Source: Mesostigma viride
Taxonomy: Eukaryota > Streptophyta > Mesostigmatophyceae > Mesostigmatales > Mesostigmataceae
Length of the DNA: 20,859 nucleotides
NCBI GenBank assembly: GCA_009746045.1
Contig: RPFO01000644.1
Location: 1,009,180 to 1,030,038 of the forward strand
Direction: 5' to 3'
The position numbers were made by a program, and so were the translations under genes. Each line of letters begins with the position of its first letter. The stretch's first letter is position 1. Positions 1 to 9,075 of this stretch are shown in pieces. Under the pieces are notes generated by a model. It had not been told where the DNA came from. It worked only from the letters and a program-made list of their open reading frames with translations, and ran no database searches.

Positions 1-277
1 AGAACGTTTTGGAGAGTGCGGCCTGCAAGCTGCACGTTGCAAAGGCGACTAGAGCAGCTACCCACGCAACACAGTACTTGGGTTGCAAGTTGCAATTTCC
101 TAGGACTAGTATACGGTCGGGTCAAAATAACTAGATTGCATACTCTGGAGTACTGATGCTGTTGCGTATGGCACACGCCACTCCGTCGGTACACCTGACG
201 CTGAGGGAATATAGGCTGGAATGAAATCACACAACCGGTGCTCTGCGCTATTGAGAGTCTAGACTTTTAACCATCTA
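1..277. other. Non-coding, no gene seen
   Basis: No reading frame with recognisable protein character is present on either strand. The first 100 bases contain several scattered TTGCAA/TGCAAG words, but nothing that forms a clear repeat unit. I see no promoter or RNA gene that I could defend. Confidence 0.5.
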
Positions 278-369
278 TTCTTTCATGTGAGAAAGTGAAA
301 ATGGTTCTTTTCTATGCTGCCTGTTCTTTCAAGTGAGAAAGTGAAAATGGCTCTTTTCTATGCTGCGTG
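278..369. repeat. 46-bp tandem duplication
   Basis: Two adjacent copies of a 46-bp unit lie at 278-323 and 324-369. They differ at three visible positions (CATG/CAAG, GGTT/GGCT, GCCTG/GCGTG). Each copy carries CTTTC..GAAAG, a 5-bp inverted repeat that could form a small hairpin. The divergence indicates an old local duplication. No function can be assigned. Confidence 0.85.
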
Positions 370-988
370 TTGCCTTCGAAAGGACAAAGCTCTGTTGCTC
401 CAATAAGAATTACGGTCTGTGATAGCAATCATCGAGGTGACTGATGCATAATTTGCCAAGAGCGTGTAAACACGATTTGTTGTAGTGATGTCAACGTCCG
501 CGGGCGTTGCGACGTCAGCGAACGTTGTTTTCGCTCCCGACCCTGCGAATCGGGGGCGCCGTCACAGACAGGTATGCTGCTTTCCTCTTGACTTCCTAAG
601 TTTCGTGATTGAGCGTGGTATCGATTCTTTTCTTTGCTCGCAAGTGTGCCAAGCATTATGTGTGACGACCATTTTTGGAGAAGGCGTGCCTGAGCATCCC
701 TTTCAACACTGTGATCTCTGGCCAAATGTTTGGGTACGAACTCGATGTGTGGAGTTGCGCAGCTCGTTACGGCTAGTGATTCGGACATCCCACGCCTAAC
801 CTTGGGGAGGGGGTGCAAACAGTGCAAACAGTGGGAAAGCAAGGCCGTATCGAATGAAGTACCTCTAGAAATATAGGGGGAAAATGGGGGGTCAGAAGAT
901 AATGTATCAGGCCGAGACTTGAGCCTGCATAGCGTGCCATGTGTAGCCGCTCTGTGATGGGTGTACACATTGGTGGCTCTATGATTGG
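370..988. other. Non-coding, no gene seen
   Basis: Short open frames occur on both strands here, the longest being about 190 codons on the minus strand. None has a conserved motif, and they overlap each other in different frames. A GC-rich patch near 490-570 stands out from the flanks. An ACAG/GTATGC string near 566-575 resembles a splice donor, but no exon can be built around it. Confidence 0.4.
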
Positions 989-1019
989 GAGGACGCCTCG
1001 GCATAGATTAGGCGTCCTC
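989..1019. other. Perfect 10-bp stem-loop
   Basis: GAGGACGCCT at 989-998 is exactly complementary to AGGCGTCCTC at 1010-1019, with an 11-base loop. The stem is GC-rich and would be stable in RNA or as a cruciform. No neighbouring gene uses it as an obvious terminator or regulatory element, so it is recorded as structure only. Confidence 0.7.
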
Positions 1020-1196
1020 GGCAGAGAGGTGTCCGCGGTACTCCTTCCAAGATTTGTCCTTCCATGACTTCACAAGTGGACGCTTATTGCTAGAGGTAGT
1101 TCAGCTTCATTACAAGCCTAATTCCCTGACGAAAATGGAATGGTAATTGGAGGAGCGATTGTTACTAGTAACATCAAGACTGTACCATCAAGGGCA

Positions 1197-1399
1197 GGAG
1201 GGAGGGAGGGCGGGAGGGAGGGAGGGAGGGAGGGAGGGAGGGAGGGAGGGAGGGAGGGAGGGAGGGAGGGAGGGAGGGAGGGAGGGAGGGAGGGAGGGAG
1301 GGAGGGAGGAGGGAGGGAGGGAGGGAGGGAGGGAGGGAGGGAGGGAGGGAGGGAGGGAGGGAGGGAGGGAGGGAGGGAGGGAGGGAGGGAGGGAGGAGG
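1197..1399. repeat. (GGGA)n microsatellite
   Basis: About 200 bp of near-perfect GGGA tetranucleotide repeat. It is interrupted by one A-to-C change near 1211 (GGGCGGGA) and by one shortened unit (GGA) near 1308, which shifts the register. The G-rich strand is the + strand, with runs of GGG every four bases. Such tracts are well known to form G-quadruplexes and, as purine-pyrimidine mirror sequence, triplex DNA. Long Gly-Arg-Glu-Gly and Pro-Ser-Leu-Pro frames across it are artefacts of the repeat. Confidence 0.97.
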
Positions 1400-2348
1400 A
1401 TGCCCAGACATATCCAACAGTCACGCCGGTGCCAACAGCCTAGTCCTGTGGAGGGTTGCCTAGAAAGGGGGTATATATATATGCATATAGGTGAAAGGTT
1501 ACGTCAGCTAGAACTGTTTGCGTGATGACGGAGGGGCCGCTGGCAGTGGTCAGACACCACTTCACGAGATGGCGGACTTTCATGGGGCGTGGCTGCATTT
1601 AAAGGAAGAGCGTGTCGGCTCAGTTTCGAAAGGCAAACCCTATCGAAAAAGGTTGGATCCCGAGTTTCCAGGGCGTTGGTTCAGGAGCGACGAGCACAGA
1701 TCCTTCGGTGCTGGCTGGATCTCTCCCACGGTCTCGTCATGATCAAGATGGGCAAAGTTGGTGGCACAAGCCTGCTCCTGGATATGGAACTTGGTCGTGA
1801 AAGGATGCAACATGATGGGTGCCAGCATGGGAGTGCTTTCCTTGGCCTGAGAGGAGCTGTGGCACCTGGACATCACAGTGCTCAGGGTGTGCCCTGCCAT
1901 CCTTCATTGTTTTGGTGGGAACAGTTGTGCCATGAAAGGCAGTGATTGGAAAGGAGCGATGAAACTCGGGGGCTGGCAAGGGTCTTCACGGCCATGACGG
2001 GCTGGCTGGGGGAGTCTCAGATGCGTGTGACACCTGCCAGCAAGAAGACTCCTCGTTGATTCATAGCGGCACATGCAGGCTACAGAAACTAACATGTCTA
2101 GGCGTGCGTGGCATGACCTACACATAATTATTTCAGCATATCTTATGACATCGGACCATTTGGATATCACCATATCTCATTTCCGGTGCTAGGCGGATAT
2201 ACCGACTCTTTAATCCACCAGTTTATCTCTAATAGATAGTACAGAGGCAGTGCCCTTGCGTCGCCGGCCCTAGCTTGGGCATGCTCAAGAAACGTGATCT
2301 ATCTCAAAGTCCTTGTCCTCCCCGTCCTCGCCTATCTAGAGTGGAGAA
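1400..2348. other. Non-coding, no gene seen
   Basis: A short alternating TA tract lies near 1471-1482. Overlapping open frames of 60-120 codons occur on both strands between 1518 and 2173, but none shows a domain, a motif or a consistent frame. I see no gene here. It may be old, unrecognisable repeat sequence flanking the LINE fragment that follows. Confidence 0.4.
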
Positions 2349-2895
2349 GTGGATCGACACTCACAGCAGCAATCGAAGCTAGGCTGGCCACGGCATTGCA
2401 CGCGCAAGAGACAACTAAATTATACATTTCAGGTTGGGTATGCTGCACCGGACCGTCGCCGCTGCCGGGTCATCCTCAGGCGCTTCGACATGCAGCCGGA
2501 GGAGACCCCAGACTCTCTTCTCGACGAGCTGAAGAAACAACTCTTGGCGTGCATGGAGCTGCCAGGTGCGACACTGCAGGGCGCCTACCGCCTGCCCCAT
2601 CCATGGGACAAGGCTGGGCCCCCTCCAGTGGTCCTCACCTTTAGCGACATCACAGCCCGAGTTCGGTTCCTCTGTCGCCGCAAGAAGCTGGTGAACACCT
2701 CCTGGTCGCTGGTCGCTTGACGACGACCTGACGCCAGCCCAGCAGCAGCAACGCCGTGATCCGTGGCCCGACTACATCCGCCACAAGACCAACCCCGAGA
2801 AGCCCCAAGTGTACTGGCGGGGCGGGGACCTTTGTGTCAACAAGAAACTGTGGAAGTCCCCCCCGGGCTCCCCCAGGATAGAGCACTCAAGCTAG
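2349..2895 (+). pseudogene. LINE ORF1 RNA-binding-like domain, frameshifted
   Basis: ORF1 proteins of L1-like non-LTR retrotransposons bind the element RNA. The first part (frame open from 2349, likely domain from about 2436) has the pattern of an RRM-like region: RRCRVILRRF, a Glu/Pro turn, a helix around LLDELKKQLL, then AYRLPHPW, then VVLTF, then RVRFLCRRKKL. The second part, after a frameshift, begins SLDDDLTPAQQQQR and continues through VYWRGGDLCVNKKLW to a stop at 2893-2895. That resembles the ORF1 C-terminal domain, whose hallmark is an acidic DxT turn followed by a basic helix. The frame is lost at an exact 7-bp tandem duplication, TGGTCGC twice at 2703-2716. The true start is not visible. 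The family call rests on pattern resemblance, not on a search. Confidence 0.6.
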
Positions 2896-3240
2896 TTGTC
2901 TAGATGGGGGCAATCGATTATGGGATAGCTTAGGCATTACAGCACTTGAAATGATATTAGCGCCCAGCGTTATAGTACCTTCAATTAGCTCTGGCACCTT
3001 GTGGCCATCAGCTTGCGCCTTAGCTGACGTCTTGAGCCCACCTCACCTTTGTAGCATAAGCTATGCGTCAGCCTACCTATGGTATTGCACTGGTTGTATT
3101 GCACCCACAGTGTTGCGCCTCGGCACCATGCTGTGGAGAGACGGCTCTCTGTGGCCTGCCCACTTGAGGCAGTGAGAGAAGCTAGGGCGCCCTCCCTCCT
3201 TCTCGCTGTGTATATAGGGTTGAAGGTTCCTTTCCGGTCT
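2896..3240. other. Non-coding, no gene seen
   Basis: No convincing coding frame. ATTGCACCCACAGT at 3098-3111 is exactly inverted at 3514-3527, but no target duplication flanks the pair. A TATATAGGG string near 3212 could be a TATA box, with no gene assigned to it. Confidence 0.4.
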
Positions 3241-3300
3241 GTGGTCCCAGCTCAGTGGTCCCAGCTCAGTTTGAACACCACATCCACTCCCTGCCATACC
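3241..3300 (+). pseudogene. Scrap of LINE ORF2 C-terminus
   Basis: About 50 bases starting at the second TGGTCCCAGCTCAG resemble 6903-6945 at the DNA level. They translate to VVPAQFEHHIHSLP, compared with VVPAQFEQRIHSLS in the longer LINE ORF2 remnant at 6221-7058. The fragment is preceded by an exact 14-bp tandem duplication, TGGTCCCAGCTCAG at 3242-3255 and 3256-3269. It is too short for a firm family call, but the shared string in the same strand and frame context makes a common LINE origin likely. Confidence 0.45.
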
Positions 3301-3326
3301 TGGGCCAGCTTTACGGTGCATCGAGC

Positions 3327-3350
3327 TATTAATTAATTAATTATAATTAA
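3327..3350. repeat. (TTAA)n AT-rich tract
   Basis: A short run of repeated TTAA/ATTA words, interrupted once. It lies about 30 bases after the LINE C-terminal scrap. Some LINE families end in short microsatellites, so this could mark an old LINE 3' end, but that is conjecture. Confidence 0.7.
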
Positions 3351-3829
3351 ACTCGTGCTCCCGTTGGGGAGTCACGGAGCACCGAAGTGCTTTTAATCCC
3401 TGTGTGTGCACAACAGGAGAAAGGGCAGAGACCCCCAGTCTCCTTCATGCCAAAGGCATGCCACAGCTGCATTCGGGCGCGCTAGCTAAAAGGACATGCT
3501 ACCGATCCGGCAAACTGTGGGTGCAATAAGACCCATGTGAGCATGGCATAACAAGTAGCGTGGGCAAGTCATCGAGCTATGGATGCCGAGAATGCTCATA
3601 ACATTTGACTCCGGGCATGAAATTTGGTCGGGTTAATTGCAGTAGACTCACCTTTTGATGCCGAACACGCTTATCTAATTCTTGGCAGCCATCGCCCAGG
3701 ATTTCGCAAGCTATCGTCAGCGGCCTGCCCAGCAGATTTCGCTATTTTTCTGCACATTATGGCGGCACCACGCACGTGATCAGTGCGCCTGCGCCCCCTG
3801 CCATCCTCTAGGTGCTATTAAACGTAGAT
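3351..3829. other. Non-coding, no gene seen
   Basis: No defensible reading frame. An 11-bp word, CATCGAGCTAT, occurs at 3319-3329 and again at 3571-3581 in direct orientation. Confidence 0.4.
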
Positions 3830-4594
3830 ATGGAGGTCCCCGCATCGTCTTCAGCTTCTGTCGCCGATTCTCTTGATGCGCCCACATTGCCCAAAACAAA
3901 ATCGCCAACGACATTGTCGCCGCCGAGAACGCCGCTAACAAGCGACCCAAGACTTCGGAAGCAGCTCCAATGGCGGTTGATCGAATCCTCCTTGCCGGAT
4001 ACCATTCCTGCATCCTTCTACATGCCAGGCCAGCGTAATTGAGTCTGGCCGACATCGATACCTTACTCGCCTACAACGACGCCGCTGTGATACGCGTGCT
4101 GAAGCTCCGCAACGAACACGACGCCCCGATTCGCAACCCTCGCAGCGGCCAGGTTATGGAGGCTGCTTCGGATGAGTGGCCTAATTGGGATGAGATCACA
4201 GCATCGGCTTGCTTGTCTTATTTCGTGCTGCCCTGAACTTGTCGAGCTGCCGGCGCCGGCCATCGCCAGGCCAGCCCCCACGACCGATGCTATACCGTGC
4301 AGCTGCAGAGCCTCGCACAGTCTTTTACGACCGTGCAGGGCGACATCAAGGTCCTGGCGGAGGCATCCAGATGCAGCTACGACGGCACAACTGCTGAAGC
4401 TGAAGAAAGCCATGGCAGCCCCCGCCAAAACCACCACGTTCGCCGACGTCACAGGCAAGAACTTGACCGCCATAGTTCAACAGGCGGCCAAGTCTGCCGC
4501 TACCGCTGCAGTCACCCAGAATGCATTGCAACAACGCCAACGGCAATATTGGAATCAAGAACTTCCAGACAGGCGCGGCTGCAAAAGCAAATGA
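3830..4594 (+). pseudogene. Decayed coding sequence, possibly LINE ORF1 N-terminus
   Basis: Protein-like stretches appear in successive frames on the + strand. They are an Ala/Asn/Lys-rich piece with NKRPKTSEA near 3940; LADIDTLLAYNDAAVIRVLK followed by NEHDAPIRNPRSG and DEWPNWDEI at 4042-4200; and AQLLKLKKAMAAPAKTTTFADVTGKN with an Ala/Gln-rich helical tail at 4385-4590. Each has the amino-acid balance of real protein, whereas the alternative frames are Arg/Ser/Cys-rich. No single frame carries the whole, so it is broken. The basic N-terminus, helical segments and setting among LINE pieces on the same strand fit the poorly conserved N-terminal part of a LINE ORF1. A host-gene remnant is equally possible. 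Confidence 0.35.
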
Positions 4595-5064
4595 GACAGC
4601 AAACTTGTCGCGTACTCGTGCCAAACTCCCTGCACTGACAGTAGCCCACGACCTCGTTGGCCCTCATGAGGTATGGCTGCGCATGGGCCGGTGATCGATA
4701 GCTCTGTGTGGATAAGACGAGAAGCCAGTGCCAACTGCACTTCTCAAAAAGGTAAGACCTGAGAGTGAGGTATGACTAGGTTAGGCTTCACACTGTGTTC
4801 TTTGTTGCAAATGAAATAACGTTTTTATTACCAATACTCTACCTAACTTGGCAGCTCTGTTTCAGCAATAGCTGGGCTCGATGAAAGAAAGGAGGGCTGG
4901 CCACACTTGCCACGCACCACCATGACCAAGACAGAGTTCAAGGATCCACACAGAGCTACATCCAACGCCCTGGTGGAAACACACACTTATCCCAATGAAT
5001 GCCTCACACTTACGCAATATCTTGCGTCAGCCTTACCACGTAGCCACGCTCAGTATCTGATCCT
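4595..5064. other. Non-coding, no gene seen
   Basis: A 103-codon frame from 4907 has no recognisable motif and ends inside the hairpin-rich tract. I do not call it a gene. Confidence 0.4.
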
Positions 5065-5405
5065 GACGACAACCGCTTTGTCGTCCATACTGCTTCAATT
5101 ACACCAAAGCTACTCCGTGGCACTCGGCTTTGGTCAGCACCAAGACCTAAAAGTACACAAAATCCTAAGTCGTTGTCTGCAACGACTCCCTGTTCCGCAT
5201 ATGAAACATATCATCTAGCACTTTCTCTTTAGACGACAAAATCAACTAGACAACCTGGGTAGGCCAGAAATCCGAGACGACAAAATGTCCTTGTCGCAGA
5301 TCACTCCAGCGTCGACTTGCCGACCCCTGAGCTTGCCAAACAACTATATCACCAACCAAGCATGTACGACAACTAGCTGGCCCTGACGAGAAAAGCTGCC
5401 TCGTC
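5065..5405. other. Cluster of short hairpins with a CGAC core
   Basis: Four inverted repeats with related stems lie within 340 bp: GACGACAA/TTGTCGTC (5065-5085, loop 5), AGTCGTTG/CAACGACT (5168-5187, loop 4), CGACAA/TTGTCG (5278-5296, loop 7) and GACGAG/CTCGTC (5385-5405, loop 9). The first two are perfect 8-bp stems. The shared GACGAC/GTCGTC sequence suggests a repeated structural motif rather than chance, but no gene or known RNA family was recognised. Confidence 0.5.
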
Positions 5406-6000
5406 GCATTCACAAAAGCGGCTTGCCAGCCTGCCGAATATCAATGCCAATATTGCACGACATTATCTACCTGCAGCGGACAGTTCTCGAGATCAATAAC
5501 GCGCCAGCTTGCGTGCACGTGCATGTTCAGCCTGCACGATAAAGCATAATTGCCAGGCTGGCAGCCTAGCTTGGTCCGTGTTGTAGTCCAGCAGCCAGTG
5601 CGTGCTGCTTGCCAGCGTTGGCACTGACCTCCTGGTGACGCATGTCAGTACCGCTGTCAACTCCCAGTGCTGCGCGTCGCACTACGGCGCATGCGTTGCT
5701 CCCGTAAGGCCCAAATGCCAAAGGCGTAACAACTCGAACACGCGCAATGCCTATAGCTGCCTCGCCTCGTTCCCCGGGCCGGCCGCGTGGCGGCCCCGCG
5801 TAAAGCCGATACTCGTGCGAATCGGAACGGCGCGCGACAAACTCACTTGCCGAGGAGCTGCGCGGCCCAGCGTTTCTGGGGGTGATGCAGCTCCAGAACT
5901 GTGTTGTCATTGAACGAGCCATTCGGCTGACCTATAGGCTTGGTCGTTGTCACCATGGCATCCATGCACGATAAACTCCTGCCGGCGCCTCCTGCTGGGA
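5406..6000. other. Non-coding GC-rich spacer with small palindromes
   Basis: No coding frame that I can support. Small palindromes occur, for example TGCCA/TGGCA around 5550-5562 and again around 5611-5625, and a GC-rich block with GGCCGGCC near 5775-5800. Confidence 0.4.
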
Positions 6001-6147
6001 GCACGCCGCCTGCTCATGACCACCGACTACAGCCTCCACGAGGACTACACGCCGGCACAACTGAAGGCGAGGAGCGCGGTGTGGAACAGCCCCAGCGTCC
6101 AGGAGCCGAGGGCACAACAGACACCGGGTAAGCGCGTTAATTATTAA
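6001..6147 (+). pseudogene. LINE ORF1 C-terminal fragment
   Basis: A short frame reads RRLLMTTDYSLHEDYTPAQL and then KARSAVWNSP, ending in a stop at 6145-6147. The order DYSLHEDYTPAQLKAR parallels SLDDDLTPAQQQQR in the ORF1 domain at 2349-2895. In both, an acidic turn plus Thr-Pro-Ala-Gln precedes a basic helix, as in ORF1 C-terminal domains. The sequence differs enough to come from another copy or subfamily. It sits 75 bp before an ORF2 remnant on the same strand, so 6001-7058 may be one LINE copy with an internal deletion. Confidence 0.45.
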
Positions 6148-6220
6148 ATGCGTTTGCTTCAGGATGGCTCCTTTGCAGCAATGATTCTTTAACGGTATTC
6201 AGATTAACACCCCCGGAGCA

Positions 6221-7058
6221 GAGTACATTCAGACCTGGCTGGACTGCCTGGGCCTGGAGGCGCGGGCGGTGGGGTTGGAGATTAGTGTCAAAACCGAGGC
6301 GATGGTGATTGGGGCCTCCAGTAAACCACCGCTGCCGCGCCTGCTCGACGGGACGGAGGTCCCGTTCCGCGACCGCTTCAAGCTGTTGGGGAGCTGGCTT
6401 CCTGACACCGCCGACGATGTGGACACCTGCATCGGCTTTGCCTGGCTGGGCCAAGCTCCGTTCGCTCACACCCTACTGGTGCTCGAAGGGCCTGGGCGGG
6501 CACCGCAAGCGCATGCTCTTCAACTTAGGTCCTCGTCCTCACGGTGCTCACGTATGGCGCCGAGGCGTGGACCATCACTGACCCAAACTGGCAGCTAGGC
6601 TAGACGGCACGGTTTACAGGATGCTCCGACAGGTCCTTAACGTAGGTTTTTCCGAGCGCCCGTCATCCGAGTCTTTATATCATGGCATGCCTCGTGTTTC
6701 GGACGAGATTAGGCAGCGTAGGATAGCACTTGTAGGACACCTTGCCCGCACCAGCCAGGTCGACACCACCCTCGGTCTGGCCGGCCCCCAGCGGCTTGGC
6801 CAGCCAGGGCGGCACATTCTGACCTGGCCTGGCCCAGCGGACATTCCCAAACGGGTAGGGAAACCTGTCACGAACTACGTTCAGATGTTGCTGGACGACC
6901 TAGTGGTCCCAGCCCAGTTTGAGCAACGCATCCACTCTCTCTCCCGTCTTTGGACTGTCATGCAGGACAAGACGCGGTGGAAGAAGATTGTCAAGGCGCA
7001 CACGCCCGACCCTGTGGGCAAGCCACCTCCCCGGCCCCAAGCGGAGGAGGCGTTTTGA
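6221..7058 (+). pseudogene. LINE ORF2, region downstream of the RT core, frameshifted
   Basis: ORF2 of LINEs is an endonuclease-reverse transcriptase. This remnant starts after the catalytic RT motifs. VGLEISVKTEAMVIG and DRFKLLGSWLPD are the end-of-RT motif in which the primer grip is followed by FKYLGS-type sequence. The frame then shifts near 6450 (continuing RSLTPYWCSKGLGGHRKRML) and again near 6525 (LTYGAEAWTIT), and is lost once more near 6590. From 6621 a 145-codon frame stays open to 7058, with YRMLRQVLNVG, SLYHGMPRVSDEIRQRRIAL and VGHLAR, the classic post-RT region of several LINE clades. No YxDD box is present, so it is a 5'-truncated or deleted copy that cannot code for an active enzyme. 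Confidence 0.75.
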
Positions 7059-7449
7059 TGAGTAGTGTAGTTAGGATTTTCTAGATAGCTTAGCGTTAGT
7101 ATAGTTCGATCACGCGGCTTCCTCCACCCCATCCATCATGGAATATGTGCTACATGACCTCCCCACGGAGGCATGTTATAATTTTTAGCAGAGTACGTCT
7201 CGTGAGGCGTCTAGCAAGAAGGGTGCTGCCTCTGGTGGTGCCAGTAGGTAGACAACCTTCCTTGTCGGCTCGCGGCTAACAGGCTTCGGGGACAGCCTCT
7301 AAACAGTCCCCCGTTCCACTACCATGCCTCGACCGTAGCAGTCGGGTGATAGACATGGTGGTGCCGGTATTTCGGGCTAGAACGTCATCTGTCATGCAAC
7401 TGTCAGATTCGTAAAACCCAACGCGTGCTAGATTACCTACGCCTCGGCG
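7059..7449. other. Junction between two LINE remnants
   Basis: No coding signal. By position this should contain the 3' untranslated end of the copy ending at 7058 and the 5' untranslated part of the copy whose coding signal starts near 7450. I see no poly-A tail or clear microsatellite that would mark the exact boundary. Confidence 0.4.
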
Positions 7450-8745
7450 TTGTGCAATCAGCCCCCCCCCGAAATCACCCCAAGCAAGCTGCAGGCTCGC
7501 ATCCTACGCTTGCAGGACAAAATCAATGCGATGAAAAGCCCTATTCCCTCCGTTTCCATTCCCTCCGTTCCATCCCCACCCCCACCTCCCGCTGCATCCA
7601 CCCCCATCACCCGTCGCCGTTCTCCCCTGTCGGGCCAGCAGGCATCCTTGGCCCTTGCAACTTTCAACGCACGCACATTGCTTGCAGATGGCGACCATAG
7701 GTCCATAGCTACCGGGTAGAGGAGCTTGTTTCCTTTTGCATGGCCTATCAACGGTGTGTCTATTCTAGGCGTGCAGGAGCATCGTCGCACGGTGCCGTTT
7801 GGCACGGTGAGCACTGATCGCCTGGCAGGCGGTTGGCGTTTTTACTTCGCTGGCAGTGGTACGCCAGGCCAAGGTGGTGTTGGCCTTTTCTGTTCGCTGC
7901 TGGCAGTTGCCAGCCTCAGCACGCTTAAGTTTCTATAACCCCACGCCTTATGGTGGCACATTTCACCTCAGTCGAGGGGCGGTCTAAACACCACCTCACG
8001 GTTGGCCGGGTGGGCTACATGCACACCCCATAATGGTCTACCTGAGTTGGAACGCCAGAAGTTCTTCGAGGACTTGCATCGCGTTGAGGGGGCCACCCCG
8101 GCCCGCCACTTTTTGGTTATGCTGCTCGACGCCAACGCCACGCGCTCCCCGTGGGCACTGCTGGCACGGCTACTAACGACAACACTCCCCTGTTTTCTGC
8201 CTTTTTGCGGGACAGCGGGATGGTTGCTGTCAACTGCCACTTCCAACGTCCCTCGAGCACAGGACTTGGTCACTTTTCGGGGCCCTAACGGCCGTCAGGC
8301 CTGTCTGGACTACGTGGTGGTATATACGGCAGCCCAGGTGCACTTCGGCTCTGGACACCCGAGTGTTCGACACGCCCACGGTGTGCTCTGACGGCACCGG
8401 TTGGTGCGCGCGACCATTCGGCTCCGGTTCCATGTCCCCGAGCGCCGCGCCCCAGTGGTCCGCTCCGTCTGGTCTGCTCTACGCCCGGTCCGGGGGGATC
8501 CTGAGGACTGCATGGACGGACGCCGAGCGCGAGCGGAACCGGTGCCGACAGGAGTATACCTGGCGGCCCTGGACGCCCAGACGGACGTCTACGCGCTGCA
8601 TGGACAAGGGTGCTCCCACAGTTAGCATTTTGGGCAACCAATATGCTAAGTGGATGCAGTTTGGAAAGACCTTTCCAACGCCGTGCTGACCGCCTGAAAC
8701 AGACAAGGGACGAGAAAGATATCAAGTCCCGAAGTCCTAGCCGTC
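7450..8745 (+). pseudogene. LINE ORF2 endonuclease half, frameshifted
   Basis: The order of motifs is that of an APE-type LINE endonuclease, which nicks target DNA to prime reverse transcription. A Pro/Ser-rich leader is followed by LALATFNARTL (first strand), then ILGVQEHRR near 7750 (Glu-containing QEHR box), GGVGLF near 7880, FLVMLLDANAT near 8115 (Asp-x-Asn box), GLVTFRGPNGRQACLDYVVV near 8260-8325 and SGHPSVRHAHGV near 8350 (where an SDH box is usual). The linker that follows, HVPERRAPVV and RADRLKQTRDEKDIKSR, is typical of the endonuclease-RT spacer. At least four frame changes and several stops interrupt it, and no RT follows. It is an inactive, 3'-truncated copy. Confidence 0.7.
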
Positions 8746-9075
8746 CGTGGCCGACTAGGGTGCAGTCCTCTGGTGTAGTGGACAGGACACGTGGCAGGCC
8801 GTGCCTGCACAGGCTTAGCCTGTCTATCACGTGACTGTGGTCCACGTAGACCAGGAGGAGCAGCAGCCTGTGACTAGTAGGGTACTGGCACTGGCACAGG
8901 GCTGCAAGGATACTAGGCCTTGCAGGCTTGTGACAGGTCCTGTACTTCCTAGGTTGCAGAGTCTAGGCAAATCCAGTACGTCCTGGCTCTGCACTGATGC
9001 CAGTGGACGTTGTGGATTTGCCTGCACGCCTGCACGTGCCTCGTCATGCCGATGGGAACAAGGAACAACGCAAAG
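8746..9075. other. Non-coding palindrome-rich spacer
   Basis: Several short perfect inverted repeats lie close together: ACAGGCT/AGCCTGT with a one-base centre (8809-8823), TCACGTGA near 8827, TGCAAGG/CCTTGCA (8903-8924) and ACAGG/CCTGT near 8932-8942. CTAG and CCTAGG words are frequent. No coding frame was recognised. Confidence 0.45.

Noticed and set aside
429-1004. 191-codon minus-strand frame and overlapping + strand frames
   Set aside because: No motif, no consistent codon character, and several frames compete over the same DNA.
1118-1463. Long Gly-Arg-Glu-Gly and Pro-Ser-Leu-Pro open frames on both strands
   Set aside because: They are produced by the (GGGA)n microsatellite, whose repeat contains no stop in several frames. 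Nothing protein-like extends beyond it.
1518-2173. Several overlapping open frames of 60-120 codons
   Set aside because: Frames on both strands overlap without any domain, so chance is the simplest explanation.
4907-5218. 103-codon + strand frame
   Set aside because: Runs into the hairpin cluster and shows no recognisable motif.
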